Assembly: GCF_001975225.1 (NCBI RefSeq)
Contig: NZ_CP019445.1
Span: forward strand, 2,046,001 to 2,110,000
Reading direction: 5' to 3'
DNA length: 64,000 nt
From: Kosakonia cowanii JCM 10956 = DSM 18146
GTDB lineage: Bacteria; Pseudomonadota; Gammaproteobacteria; Enterobacterales; Enterobacteriaceae
How positions within the stretch are numbered: the stretch's first letter is position 1; the number at the start of each line of letters is the position of its first letter. Shown here piece after piece: positions 43,715 to 52,801 of the stretch. A program made the translations under genes and the position numbers. Below the pieces are notes generated by a model. It saw only the letters and a program-made list of their open reading frames with translations. It was not told the origin of the DNA and ran no database searches.

Positions 43715-44680
43715 ATGAGCAATAAAATTACTGACGCACTGGATAAAATCTACAGCAACCGCGTAAACCGGGTCATTATTCAGATCGTCCTCTGCTTCCT
43801 GGGATTCATTTATGGCAGCCAGAAAGCGAAAGAGGTGCTCGATCCATCTGATGTTCCTGTGCTAATGCAGATCCTGGCATGGTGCAGTTTTGTCTTGCTG
43901 GCTCGCACACTCTTTTATGATCGCATTGCGCTGGGAATAGGTGCCTTCGCAGGCTTTGTCTGGCTGATGTTTTACGATGCAGCGACGATGCCATTTGCTG
44001 CGGGCACGGCCGCGATGGTGGTGCACGCTTACCGAAGCCGCTACTCGCTGGGACGCATTCATGTCTGGTATCTGTTTGTGTGGCTATTTGCGGCAACGGC
44101 GTACGCCAACGTTAATGGTGCCTTTTCAACGGTATTGGGCTTGTTGTTCTGGTTTATCCTGATTGGCGGCATAGTGTTTCGCAAAATACACCTCAAGCGC
44201 CAGGCGCGCGAAGCACACGAACTTGAGCTGCACATTGCGCATATGGAAAAGCTTAAGCAAGCTAGCCAAAACCCCGTTGAGGAACCGTCATCGCTCGAGC
44301 AGCAAATCTATCGGCTGGTAAATAAGTACACCTTACCCGATACGCTGGTTGTTCATCTGAAAGGCATTGTCACACTGGCAGAAAAGATCCTGCAGTGCAT
44401 GAAGTCTGATCCCAGAGATGTTGGGCCGGGGAGGCGTTTTCTTGAGCGCTATTTGCCGCTTCTGGAAAAGATTGCCGCCAGGGGGCAGATACTTTCCGAA
44501 CAACTCAGTGACGAGGCGCAACGGCAAAAGGCGATAACAGAGCTGGCGGTAGTGCTTGAACGCGTTGAGCGCGCGTTTATGCAGCAGCATCAGGCTCTGC
44601 TGGAGAATGACTCGCTTGATTTAGACGCGGAGTTACTGACCTTAGACAATATGCTGAAAGCGGATGGCTTCGGTAAATAA
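43715..44680 (+). CDS. XpaC-family (BCIP-hydrolysis-named) membrane protein
   Basis: A 321-residue protein. Residues about 18-160 hold around five hydrophobic segments; the rest is a soluble helical domain with RFLERYLPLLEKIAARGQILSEQ, the signature of the XpaC/5-bromo-4-chloroindolyl phosphate hydrolysis family. The enzymatic name comes from an early Bacillus observation and no mechanism is established. XpaC-like and TelA proteins are often encoded together, as here, suggesting a joint membrane function. Confidence 0.8.
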   Translation: MSNKITDALDKIYSNRVNRVIIQIVLCFLGFIYGSQKAKEVLDPSDVPVLMQILAWCSFVLLARTLFYDRIALGIGAFAGFVWLMFYDAATMPFAAGTAAMVVHAYRSRYSLGRIHVWYLFVWLFAATAYANVNGAFSTVLGLLFWFILIGGIVFRKIHLKRQAREAHELELHIAHMEKLKQASQNPVEEPSSLEQQIYRLVNKYTLPDTLVVHLKGIVTLAEKILQCMKSDPRDVGPGRRFLERYLPLLEKIAARGQILSEQLSDEAQRQKAITELAVVLERVERAFMQQHQALLENDSLDLDAELLTLDNMLKADGFGK

Positions 44681-44685
44681 CACAC

Positions 44686-44713
44686 GCAGCACCCGTTGTT
44701 CAACGGGTGCTGC
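44686..44713. terminator. Terminator between the XpaC-family gene and nrtR
   Basis: GCAGCACCCGTTG-TT-CAACGGGTGCTGC is a perfect 13-bp inverted repeat with TTTA downstream, 6 bases after the XpaC-family stop and adjacent to the nrtR stop; it can serve both convergent genes. Confidence 0.87.
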
Positions 44714-44714
44714 T

Positions 44715-45437
44715 TTAGCTGTCTGCCAGCAGGTTGCGCGAAAAGAGGTGGATATCAACATCCGCTTTACGTCGCCACAAACGGGCTTTCCGCGCGCCGG
44801 TCGCCACGCTCTCCCCGGTCTCTTCAAACATGCCGGAGGCTTCAAAACGGCGGATCAGGCTTTTGCGCTGAATCGGCTGGCCGAGAATGATCTCCGTCGC
44901 TTCCTGCAGCTGGCTCTGCGTAAAGGTCTCAGGCAAACAGTAAACGGGCAGTAACGAATACATCGTTTTCTGCCGCAAGCGGCGCAGCGCGGCGTGGATT
45001 ATCTCGCCGTGATCGAAGGCCAGTTCGCGCTCATTAAGTTCGGCCACCGGCACCCATTTAGCATCGCTGACGCTTACGATATGCGGCGCGCAGGCGACCC
45101 ACGAAATAAGCGCATACCAGGCAACGGTCAAACTCCAGCCGCGCGGATCGCGATCCGGGCCGGAGAAGGTATCCAGCTGTTCAAGCCACGAGGGCGAGAC
45201 GCCGGTTTTTTCCGTCAACTTGCGCAGCGCCGTGGCGCGGGTAGAGCTATCCTGCGCCATATCAATAAAGCCACCGGGCAATCCCCAGCGCCCTTGTTGC
45301 GGCTGGCTGGCGCGCTCGACCAACAACACGCAGAGCGTCTGCTGATGCAGGCTAAACAGCACGCTATCGACCGTCACCAGCGGCGAGGGAAAACGACTCG
45401 GATCGTAAGAATCCAGATACTCTGCTTCGCTGATCAT
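44715..45437 (-). CDS. nrtR: NrtR-type Nudix transcriptional regulator
   Basis: A 240-residue protein with a Nudix domain (about residues 20-145) and a C-terminal winged helix (about 150-225: LPETFTQSQLQEATEIILGQPIQRKSLIRRF). The Nudix box is degenerate: RKLTEKTG replaces REUxEExG, so hydrolysis is probably lost, as in NrtR repressors of NAD metabolism, which bind ADP-ribose as effector. It is divergent from a Prs-like gene and nadV, the usual NrtR targets. ATG at 45437 is preferred over a GTG one codon earlier. Confidence 0.88.
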   Translation of the reverse strand: MISEAEYLDSYDPSRFPSPLVTVDSVLFSLHQQTLCVLLVERASQPQQGRWGLPGGFIDMAQDSSTRATALRKLTEKTGVSPSWLEQLDTFSGPDRDPRGWSLTVAWYALISWVACAPHIVSVSDAKWVPVAELNERELAFDHGEIIHAALRRLRQKTMYSLLPVYCLPETFTQSQLQEATEIILGQPIQRKSLIRRFEASGMFEETGESVATGARKARLWRRKADVDIHLFSRNLLADS

Positions 45438-45565
45438 CACTGACTCACCTCATTTCACACGCAGCAAGTTTATCAGCCTACCCTGGTGCGGCAAGCGAAC
45501 TTTTATTTTATGTATTTTCAGTGTCTTATATATTCAGTATAAAAATAATCCAGACAGGGGCTTGC

Positions 45566-45592
45566 TTAATAGTGTCTTATGGACAATATTAA
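45566..45592. promoter_or_regulatory. Candidate NrtR operator
   Basis: Half-sites TTAATAGTGTC (45566-45576) and GACAATATTAA (45582-45592) are inverted repeats over 11 bp with one mismatch and a 5-bp spacer. The site overlaps a possible prs-like promoter (TTGCTT at 45562). The 10-mer AGTGTCTTAT inside it recurs as a direct copy at 45520-45529, 51 bp away. Position between nrtR and its likely target operon supports a shared operator; no binding was tested. Confidence 0.7.
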
Positions 45593-45630
45593 ATGTGTCC
45601 AAGGGACATTAACTAATGCAGGTGAGGTGA

Positions 45631-46494
45631 ATGATGGCGAGCAGAATCGAACTCTTTATCGATAATCAAAACGTTGAAATCGAAAACGGCGTATTTCCCG
45701 ATGGTGCAGTGTGGCTGAAAGTGACGGGCGAACTGCCTGCTTTCGCCCAGCTGATGCGTATCCGTGTCGCCGCCATGCGCGATATGAATGATTTTATGCT
45801 GCTGGCACAGCTGGTAGACGCGGTACGCCACGTTACTGATGTTACGGTTAGCCATCTGCAGCTCGCCTGGCTGCCGTGGGCACGTCAGGATCGCCATATG
45901 GTGGCGGGCGACAGCTTCGCGCTGAAAGTCTTCGCCAACCAGCTCAATACCCTGAACTTCGATAAAGTCTTTATTCTCGATCCCCACAGCGATGCCGCCG
46001 CAGCCGCGATTAACAACTGCGTCGCCATTCCTCAGGAAACCTGCCTGCTGCAGAGCGAGACGCTGCGCCGCGCCATTGCGCAGGGCGAACTGATGCTGGT
46101 GGCTCCGGACGCGGGCGCGCTGAAAAAAATTCACAACGTGGCGAAAGCCACCGGCGCGAAGAATTACGCCATTCTCACTAAAGAGCGCGATGTTGCCAGC
46201 GGTAATCTGACCGGCTTTGCGCTGGTGGCCGGTGAGGTGGCGGGGAAAGATCTGCTGATTGTCGACGATCTCTGCGATGCGGGCGGCACCTTTATTGGCT
46301 CGGCGCAGGTTCTGCGTGAAGCAGGTGCGCGCAGCGTCAGCTTGTATGTTACGCACGGTATCTTCTCGAAAGGCGTTGAAAACCTGCTCAATAACGGGAT
46401 TGACGCTATCTACACCACCACTTCGTTTACTTCGCCGACGCTGGCTTCACCGGGCGTTGAACTGATCGACATCGCCACGTTATTTCGCGCTTAA
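45631..46494 (+). CDS. Ribose-phosphate pyrophosphokinase-like protein
   Basis: A 287-residue member of the PRPP synthetase family, shorter than housekeeping Prs (about 315). Motifs: PWARQDR (ATP-binding), ILDPHSD (metal-binding DxH), KERD (flexible catalytic loop K-x-R) and the PRPP loop VDDLCDAGGT. It starts an operon with nadV (12-bp gap). Known alternatives: a Prs paralogue making PRPP for NadV, or an ADP-ribose pyrophosphate synthetase like the phage NARP1 enzyme, which belongs to the same fold. Sequence alone does not decide. Confidence 0.86.
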   Translation: MMASRIELFIDNQNVEIENGVFPDGAVWLKVTGELPAFAQLMRIRVAAMRDMNDFMLLAQLVDAVRHVTDVTVSHLQLAWLPWARQDRHMVAGDSFALKVFANQLNTLNFDKVFILDPHSDAAAAAINNCVAIPQETCLLQSETLRRAIAQGELMLVAPDAGALKKIHNVAKATGAKNYAILTKERDVASGNLTGFALVAGEVAGKDLLIVDDLCDAGGTFIGSAQVLREAGARSVSLYVTHGIFSKGVENLLNNGIDAIYTTTSFTSPTLASPGVELIDIATLFRA

Positions 46495-46506
46495 GGGGAC
46501 CACACC

Positions 46507-47997
46507 ATGAAACTGAATCCGATTCTCGCCATCGACGGCTATAAAGTTTCGCACCGCGTACAGTATCCGCAGGGCACAACAAAGGTTTACTCCAACTTCA
46601 CGCCGCGCAGCGACCGCTTTTTCCAGTCTCCGGTTGCCGACGGTAAGCTGGTCTTCTTCGGCCTGCAGGGTTTTCTGAAGTGGTTTATGGTCGATCTCTT
46701 CAACGACGCCTTCTTTGCCCGCCCGGAAGAGGAGGTGGTGAATGAGTACAAAGAGGTGATGGACAGCTACCTCGGTAAGGATAGCGTGGCGGTCGATCAT
46801 ATCCGTGACCTGCACCGTTTAGGTTACTTGCCGCTGCACATCAAATCGCTGGATGAGGGGAGCAAAGTACCGATGAAGGTACCGGTGCTGACCATCACCA
46901 ACACCCGTGAGGAGTTCTTCTGGCTGGTGAACTATCTGGAAACGGTGCTCTCCGCGGAGTTGTGGAAAGCCTCGACTAACGCCACTATCGCGCACCACTA
47001 CCGCAAAATTTGTGAGCAGTGGGCAGCGAAAACCTGTAGCGACCTCTCGCACCTGGATTTCCAGTGCCACGACTTTTCGTTCCGCGGCATGGCGGGTCTG
47101 CACGATACCGCACAGGCGGGCGCGGGTCACCTGCTGAGCTTTAAAGGCACCGATAGCATCCCTTCGCTGCTTTATGCCCGCGATTTCTACACTGGGGGCG
47201 AGGAGTACTTTATCGGCGCAAGCATTCCGGCGACCGAGCACAGCGTGATGTGTATGGGCGAGCATGAGCACGAAATTGAGACCTTCCGCCGCCTGATTGC
47301 TGATATCTATCCGCAGGGCTTTGTCTCCATCGTCTCCGATACCTGGGATTACTGGCGCGTGATTACTGAATATACCCGCGAGCTGAAATCGCTGATTCTG
47401 GGACGTGAAGGACGCGTCGTTTTCCGCCCGGACAGCGGTGACCCGGTTGAGATCCTTTGCGGCACCGGCGCAGATGACGACACGAGTGCCGATCGCAGCC
47501 CGGAGGAGAAAGGTTCCGTTGAAGTGCTGTGGGAGATTTTCGGCGGCACCGTTAACGAGAAGGGTTACAAGGTGCTGGATCCGCATGTCGGCCTGATTTA
47601 TGGCGACTCAATTACGCTGGCGCGCGCGAATCAAATTCTCTCGCGGCTGGAAGCCAAAGGTTTCGCCAGCTCCAACGTGGTCTTCGGCGTCGGCTCTTTC
47701 ACCTACCAGTACAACACCCGCGACACCTTCGGCTTTGCGATGAAGGCGACCTGGGGCGCGGTGAATGGCGAAGGCCGAATGATCTTTAAAGAGCCGAAAA
47801 CGGATAACGGCCTGAAACGCTCAGCGCGCGGTCTGTTACGGGTTGAGCGCGATGCGCAGGGCGAACTGCAACTGCACGATGAGCAAAGCTGGGAGCAGGA
47901 GCAGGGCGGGGAGCTAAAAACCCGTTTCCTCGATGGCAAGCTGTACGACACCGAGCACTTTGAGACCATTCGCCAGCGGCTGGCTAACCAGCGTTAA
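46507..47997 (+). CDS. nadV: Nicotinamide phosphoribosyltransferase (NadV/NAMPT type)
   Basis: A 496-residue protein clearly of the NAMPT family (MKLNPILAIDGYKVSHRVQYP; VYSNFTPRSDR; DFSFRGMAGL; VSIVSDTWDYW; FRPDSGDP). NAMPT makes NMN from nicotinamide and PRPP, a one-step salvage bypassing deamidation. AAGGGG precedes the ATG. The closest alternative is a nicotinamide ADP-ribosyltransferase of the same family, which would use ADP-ribose pyrophosphate and give NAD+ directly. E. coli K-12 lacks this gene. Confidence 0.92.
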   Translation: MKLNPILAIDGYKVSHRVQYPQGTTKVYSNFTPRSDRFFQSPVADGKLVFFGLQGFLKWFMVDLFNDAFFARPEEEVVNEYKEVMDSYLGKDSVAVDHIRDLHRLGYLPLHIKSLDEGSKVPMKVPVLTITNTREEFFWLVNYLETVLSAELWKASTNATIAHHYRKICEQWAAKTCSDLSHLDFQCHDFSFRGMAGLHDTAQAGAGHLLSFKGTDSIPSLLYARDFYTGGEEYFIGASIPATEHSVMCMGEHEHEIETFRRLIADIYPQGFVSIVSDTWDYWRVITEYTRELKSLILGREGRVVFRPDSGDPVEILCGTGADDDTSADRSPEEKGSVEVLWEIFGGTVNEKGYKVLDPHVGLIYGDSITLARANQILSRLEAKGFASSNVVFGVGSFTYQYNTRDTFGFAMKATWGAVNGEGRMIFKEPKTDNGLKRSARGLLRVERDAQGELQLHDEQSWEQEQGGELKTRFLDGKLYDTEHFETIRQRLANQR

Positions 47998-48004
47998 ACC
48001 CTGA

Positions 48005-48028
48005 ATGGCGGTACGGCTGTACCGCCAT
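48005..48028. terminator. Hairpin between nadV and yheS
   Basis: ATGGCGGTAC-GGCT-GTACCGCCAT is a perfect 10-bp stem with a 4-base loop between two convergent genes. No long T run follows on either strand, so its strength as terminator is uncertain. Confidence 0.6.
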
Positions 48029-48055
48029 CAACTTTACCGCTTACGGCGAAAACCA

Positions 48056-49960
48056 TTACTCCGCTGTAAGCATCGCCTCAAGGTGTTCCTGCGCGTCGAG
48101 CCACGCCATTTCACACTCTTCAAGACCCGCTTTCGCCGTCGCCTGCTGTTGCAGGCAGGTGGTCAGCTCCGCTTTACGGCTCTGGTCGTACAGACCGCTG
48201 TCGCTAAGCTTCTCTTCCGCGTTGGCCAATTGCGCATTGAGCTTCTCCATCTCCTTTTCCAGACGGGCAATCTCTTTACGCAGCGGCTGTGTTTGCGTGC
48301 GCAGCTCCGCTTCACGACGCTTCTGATCTTTACGCGCTTGAGCGCTGTTACCATTCTCTTTTGCCGCGTCCGTCGGCTGGCTCTCCTGCTTCTGCACATC
48401 GCTCAGCCACTGCTGGTAATCATCCAGATCGCCATCGAACGGCTCCACTTTGCCATCGTGCACCAGGTAGAGATCGTCGGTAGTCGAGCGTAAAAGGTGA
48501 CGGTCGTGTGATACCACTACCAGCGCGCCTTCAAATTCAATCAGCGCGTCGGTGAGTGCCTGGCGCATATCGAGATCGAGGTGGTTGGTCGGTTCATCGA
48601 GCAGCAGCAGGTTCGGGCGCTGCCAGACGATCAACGCCAGCACCAGCCGTGCTTTTTCGCCGCCGGAGAAGCGCTCTGTTGCTTCGGTGACCTTATCGCC
48701 CTGGAAGCCGAAGCCGCCCAGGTAATCACGCAGCTTCTGCTCCAGCTCTTGCGGGGCCAGGCGGGCCAGATGCTGCAATGGCGATTCATCGGCGCGTAAA
48801 AATTCCAGCTGATGCTGGGCGAAGTAACCAAGTTTGATCCCCTTCGCCAGGCCGATTTCGCCGCTCTGCGCCGCCAGCTCGCCCGCCAGCAGTTTAATCA
48901 GCGTCGATTTACCGGCACCGTTACGCCCCAGCAGACCGATACGTGAGCCAGGCACCAGGTTGAGTTTGATGGCGTTCAGAATAGTGCGATCGCCATAACC
49001 GGCGCTCACTTTCTCCATCTTCAGGATCGGGTTGGGCAGGCTTTCCGGCGCGCGGAAGCTGAAGTGGAACGGGTTATCAACATGCGCGGGGGCAATCAGC
49101 TCCATGCGCTCCAGCATCTTGATGCGGCTTTGCGCCTGCTTCGCTTTACTCGCTTTCGCTTTGAAGCGATCGATAAAGCTTTGCAGATGGGCAACGCGCT
49201 GCTGCTGGCCTTCATAGGTGGCCTGCTGCTGCGCAAGCCGCGTAGCGCGCTGGCGCTCAAACGAGCTGTAGTTGCCGGTGTATTCAAACATTGATTGCTG
49301 CTCAATGTGCAGGATCTTATCGACTACCGGATCGAGAAAATCGCGGTCGTGCGAGATAAGGATCAGCGTGCCCGGATAGTTCTTCAGCCACTTCTCCAGC
49401 CAGATAACGGCATCGAGATCGAGGTGGTTGGTCGGTTCATCAAGCAGCAGTAAATCGGAGCGGCAAATCAGCGCCTGCGCGAGGTTTAAACGCATACGCC
49501 AGCCGCCGGAGAAGGCGCTGACCGGGCGGTCGAGCTGCTCGTTAGAGAAGCCTAAACCGTGCAACAGGCTGGCGGCGCGGGAGCGCACTGTCCAGGCGTC
49601 GATAGCGTCGAGCTTGCCGTGTACCGTGGCGATAGCATTGCCGTCATTGCGCTCGTTGGCAGCATTAAGCGCCGCTTCCAACTGGCGATATTCACGATCG
49701 CCGTCTATCACATAATCTATCGCCGCTTCGTCCAGCGCCGGTGTTTCCTGGTTGACCCACGCCAACTGCCAGGTGCCAGGGAAAGTGGCACTGCCGCCAT
49801 CAGCGCTTATCTCGTTTTTCAACAGCGCGAGCAGGGTCGATTTGCCGCAGCCGTTTTTACCCACCAGGCCCACTTTCTGGCCCGGATTGATGGTGGCTGT
49901 GGCGTTGTCCAACAGGACACGCACGCCGCGACGAATTTGTAACGAGGAGAAAACAATCAT
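48056..49960 (-). CDS. yheS: ABC-F family ATPase YheS
   Basis: A 634-residue soluble protein with two ABC ATPase domains: Walker A GLVGKNGCGKST and GLLGRNGAGKST, signatures SAFSGGWRMRLNLAQ and RFSGGEKARLVLAL, Walker B LLLLDEPTNHLDL twice. A C-terminal coiled coil is rich in Glu/Lys/Gln. ABC-F proteins act on the ribosome; YheS is one of four in E. coli. Divergent from kefG. Confidence 0.94.
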   Translation of the reverse strand: MIVFSSLQIRRGVRVLLDNATATINPGQKVGLVGKNGCGKSTLLALLKNEISADGGSATFPGTWQLAWVNQETPALDEAAIDYVIDGDREYRQLEAALNAANERNDGNAIATVHGKLDAIDAWTVRSRAASLLHGLGFSNEQLDRPVSAFSGGWRMRLNLAQALICRSDLLLLDEPTNHLDLDAVIWLEKWLKNYPGTLILISHDRDFLDPVVDKILHIEQQSMFEYTGNYSSFERQRATRLAQQQATYEGQQQRVAHLQSFIDRFKAKASKAKQAQSRIKMLERMELIAPAHVDNPFHFSFRAPESLPNPILKMEKVSAGYGDRTILNAIKLNLVPGSRIGLLGRNGAGKSTLIKLLAGELAAQSGEIGLAKGIKLGYFAQHQLEFLRADESPLQHLARLAPQELEQKLRDYLGGFGFQGDKVTEATERFSGGEKARLVLALIVWQRPNLLLLDEPTNHLDLDMRQALTDALIEFEGALVVVSHDRHLLRSTTDDLYLVHDGKVEPFDGDLDDYQQWLSDVQKQESQPTDAAKENGNSAQARKDQKRREAELRTQTQPLRKEIARLEKEMEKLNAQLANAEEKLSDSGLYDQSRKAELTTCLQQQATAKAGLEECEMAWLDAQEHLEAMLTAE

Positions 49961-50139
49961 AAGACGCCGTATGTTCAGACTATGTTAATTTGTCTTTATG
50001 GTAATGTAAGGCCACGGCGAAATGCCGCACCGGGGCCGCAATGTTAGCCCAAAATGAAGACGATAGACAAAAGCATTCTGGCCACGCCGCAGGGCGCTGG
50101 TTTGCAGAGAAGAGAGAATTTATACCCGGGAGGGGAGTG

Positions 50140-50691
50140 ATGTCGCAGGCAGCAAAAGTGTTGCTGATCTATGCCCATCCGGAATCACAGGACTCGGTGG
50201 CGAACCGGGTTTTGCTTAAGCCGGCCACGCAACTGGAGAATGTAACGGTGCACGATCTTTACGCCCGTTACCCCGATTTTTTTATTGATATTCCCTATGA
50301 ACAGGCGTTATTGCGCGAGCATGACGTTATCGTTTTTCAACATCCCCTTTATACCTACAGTTGTCCGGCACTGCTGAAAGAGTGGCTCGATCGTGTGTTG
50401 AGCCGCGGCTTTGCCAGCGGAGCAGGCGGGAATGAACTGGCGGGAAAGTACTGGCGTAGCGTGATCACCACCGGTGAGCCGGAGGCGGCTTATCGCCATG
50501 ATGGTCTCAACCGCTACTCCCTCAACGATGTTTTACGCCCCTTTGAGTTGACCGCCGCGATGTGTCGCATGCACTGGCTCAGCCCAATTATCATCTACTG
50601 GGCACGTCGGCAGACGCCGCAGGAGCTGGCGCACCACGCCAAAGCCTACGGTGACTGGCTGGCTTCGCCGCTGCCGCCGGGAGGCCGTTAA
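50140..50691 (+). CDS. kefG: KefB ancillary NAD(P)H oxidoreductase KefG
   Basis: A 183-residue flavodoxin-fold protein of the NQO1/KefF family ([35 protein letters not shown]). It activates the KefB efflux system. Start at 50140 has GGGGAG upstream; longer readings reach into the yheS-kefG gap. Its TAA overlaps the kefB ATG (TAATG). Confidence 0.94.
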   Translation: MSQAAKVLLIYAHPESQDSVANRVLLKPATQLENVTVHDLYARYPDFFIDIPYEQALLREHDVIVFQHPLYTYSCPALLKEWLDRVLSRGFASGAGGNELAGKYWRSVITTGEPEAAYRHDGLNRYSLNDVLRPFELTAAMCRMHWLSPIIIYWARRQTPQELAHHAKAYGDWLASPLPPGGR

Positions 50692-52496
50692 TGGAAGGTT
50701 CCGCACTCTTACTGGCCGGCGTGCTATTTCTCTTCGCGGCCGTGGTCGCTGTGCCGCTGGCCGCACGTTTAGGGATTGGCGCCGTGCTCGGCTACCTATT
50801 GGCAGGTATCGCCATTGGCCCATGGGGACTCGGATTTATCAGTGATGTTGATGAGATCCTCCACTTCTCAGAGCTGGGCGTGGTGTTCCTGATGTTCATC
50901 ATTGGGCTCGAACTTAACCCCTCGAAATTGTGGGAGCTGCGTCGCTCTATTTTTGGTGTCGGTGCAGCGCAGGTACTGTTAAGTGCGGCGATCCTCGCAG
51001 GCCTGCTGATGCTGACGCAATTCTCCTGGCAGGCGGCGTTAATTGGCGGTATTGGTCTTGCGATGTCCTCTACCGCGATGGCGTTGCAACTGATGCGCGA
51101 TAAAGGGATGAACCGCAGCGAGTCCGGTCAGCTTGGTTTCTCGGTGTTGCTGTTCCAGGATCTGGCCGTGATCCCGGCGCTGGCGCTGGTACCGCTGCTG
51201 GCGGGCAACGGCGACGATCATCTTGACTGGATGAAGGTGGGCATGAAGGTGCTGGCCTTTGCCGGGATGCTGATTGGCGGGCGTTACCTGCTGCGCCCGG
51301 TGTTTCGTTTTATCGCTGCTTCCGGCGTGCGCGAGGTCTTTACCGCCGCGACGCTGCTGCTGGTGCTTGGGTCGGCGCTGTTTATGGATGCCCTCGGCCT
51401 GTCGATGGCGCTGGGCACCTTTATCGCCGGCATTCTGCTGGCGGAGAGCGAATACCGCCACGAGCTTGAGATTGCCATTGAGCCGTTTAAAGGACTGCTG
51501 CTGGGGCTGTTCTTTATTTCGGTCGGCATGGCGCTGAACCTCGGCGTGCTCTATACCCATCTATTGTGGGTCGTGATGAGCGTTGCGGTGCTGGTGGCCG
51601 TAAAATCGCTGGTGCTGTACGGGCTGGCGCGCATTTACGGTCTGCGTAGCTCAGAGCGGATGCAGTTTGCCGGGGTGTTGAGCCAGGGCGGTGAGTTCGC
51701 TTTTGTGCTCTTCTCCACCGCCTCATCGCAGCGGCTGTTTAAAGACGATCAGATGGCGCTGCTGCTGGTGACCGTCACGCTGTCGATGATGACCACGCCG
51801 CTGCTGATGCGCGCCATTGATAAGCTGCTCTCCCGGCGCTTCAACAAGCCGGAGGATGAAGATGAAGCGCCGTGGGTTGATGATGATAAGCCGCAGGTGA
51901 TTGTCGTCGGCTTCGGTCGCTTCGGGCAGGTGATTGGCCGTTTGCTAATGGCGAACGAAATGCGCATCACCGTGCTGGAGCGCGATATCAGCGCCGTGAA
52001 CCTGATGCGTAAATATGGCTACAAAGTCTATTACGGTGATGCGACGCAGCTTGAGCTGCTGCGTTCGGCAGGTGCTGAGGCCGCACAATCGATCGTCATT
52101 ACCTGTAACGATCCGGTCGATACCATGAAGCTGGTGGAGCTTTGCCAGCAGCACTTTCCCCACCTGGCGATTCTGGCGCGGGCGCGGGGACGTGTCGAAG
52201 CGCATGAACTGTTGCAGGCGGGCGTGACGCAGTTCTCGCGCGAAACCTTCTCCAGTGCGCTGGAGTTGGGGCGTAAGGCGCTGATTTCTCTGGGTATGCA
52301 TCCGCATCAGGCGCAGCGAGCGCAATTGCACTTCAGACGGCTCGATATGCGCATGCTGCGTGAGCTGATGCCGGTGCATACCGATACGGTACAAATTTCC
52401 CGCGTACGTGAAGCGCGCCGCGAGCTGGAAGAAATTTTCCAGCGTGAGATGCAGCAAGAGCGGCGTCAACTCGACGGCTGGGATGAGTTTGAATAA
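50691..52496 (+). CDS. kefB: Glutathione-gated potassium/proton antiporter KefB
   Basis: A 601-residue inner-membrane protein (E. coli 601). About 12-13 hydrophobic segments (residues 1-380) precede a charged linker and an RCK/TrkA-N domain with [17 protein letters not shown] (around residue 405) for nucleotide and glutathione-adduct sensing. It acidifies the cytoplasm to protect against electrophiles such as methylglyoxal. Confidence 0.96.
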   Translation: MEGSALLLAGVLFLFAAVVAVPLAARLGIGAVLGYLLAGIAIGPWGLGFISDVDEILHFSELGVVFLMFIIGLELNPSKLWELRRSIFGVGAAQVLLSAAILAGLLMLTQFSWQAALIGGIGLAMSSTAMALQLMRDKGMNRSESGQLGFSVLLFQDLAVIPALALVPLLAGNGDDHLDWMKVGMKVLAFAGMLIGGRYLLRPVFRFIAASGVREVFTAATLLLVLGSALFMDALGLSMALGTFIAGILLAESEYRHELEIAIEPFKGLLLGLFFISVGMALNLGVLYTHLLWVVMSVAVLVAVKSLVLYGLARIYGLRSSERMQFAGVLSQGGEFAFVLFSTASSQRLFKDDQMALLLVTVTLSMMTTPLLMRAIDKLLSRRFNKPEDEDEAPWVDDDKPQVIVVGFGRFGQVIGRLLMANEMRITVLERDISAVNLMRKYGYKVYYGDATQLELLRSAGAEAAQSIVITCNDPVDTMKLVELCQQHFPHLAILARARGRVEAHELLQAGVTQFSRETFSSALELGRKALISLGMHPHQAQRAQLHFRRLDMRMLRELMPVHTDTVQISRVREARRELEEIFQREMQQERRQLDGWDEFE

Positions 52497-52506
52497 GGGG
52501 AGTCGA

Positions 52507-52707
52507 ATGGCTGTTCGTAAACGTTTTATCGCTGGCGCGACCTGTCCGTCGTGCCAGGCGAAAGACTCAATGGCGATGTGGCGCGAAAATAACGTCGATA
52601 TTGTTGAGTGTGTTAAGTGCGGGCATCAGATGCGCGAAGCGGATAAAGAAGCGCGCGATCATGTTCGCAAAGATGAGCAAGTTATCGGGATTTTTCATCC
52701 GGACTAG
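52507..52707 (+). CDS. yheV: Small zinc-ribbon protein YheV
   Basis: A 66-residue protein with two CxxC knuckles (CPSC and CVKC), predicted to bind zinc; function unknown. It starts 11 bases after kefB, in the same transcript, as in E. coli. Longer in-frame readings run inside kefB. Confidence 0.92.
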   Translation: MAVRKRFIAGATCPSCQAKDSMAMWRENNVDIVECVKCGHQMREADKEARDHVRKDEQVIGIFHPD

Positions 52708-52801
52708 CGATATCAGGCAGGATTTTTTAAGCTTAAGGGTACACGGGTGCAGAATTCCGTTACAATCTGCGCCAGTAATTTTCCCACGCTCAGGAGATAT
52801 C

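Noticed and set aside
48005..48028. The perfect hairpin after nadV considered as an operator
   Set aside because: It lies between two convergent genes where no promoter is expected; a weak terminator is the simpler view.
42415..48055. The accessory block as a recent mobile element
   Set aside because: No integrase, transposase, tRNA target, direct-repeat ends or clear compositional shift was found.
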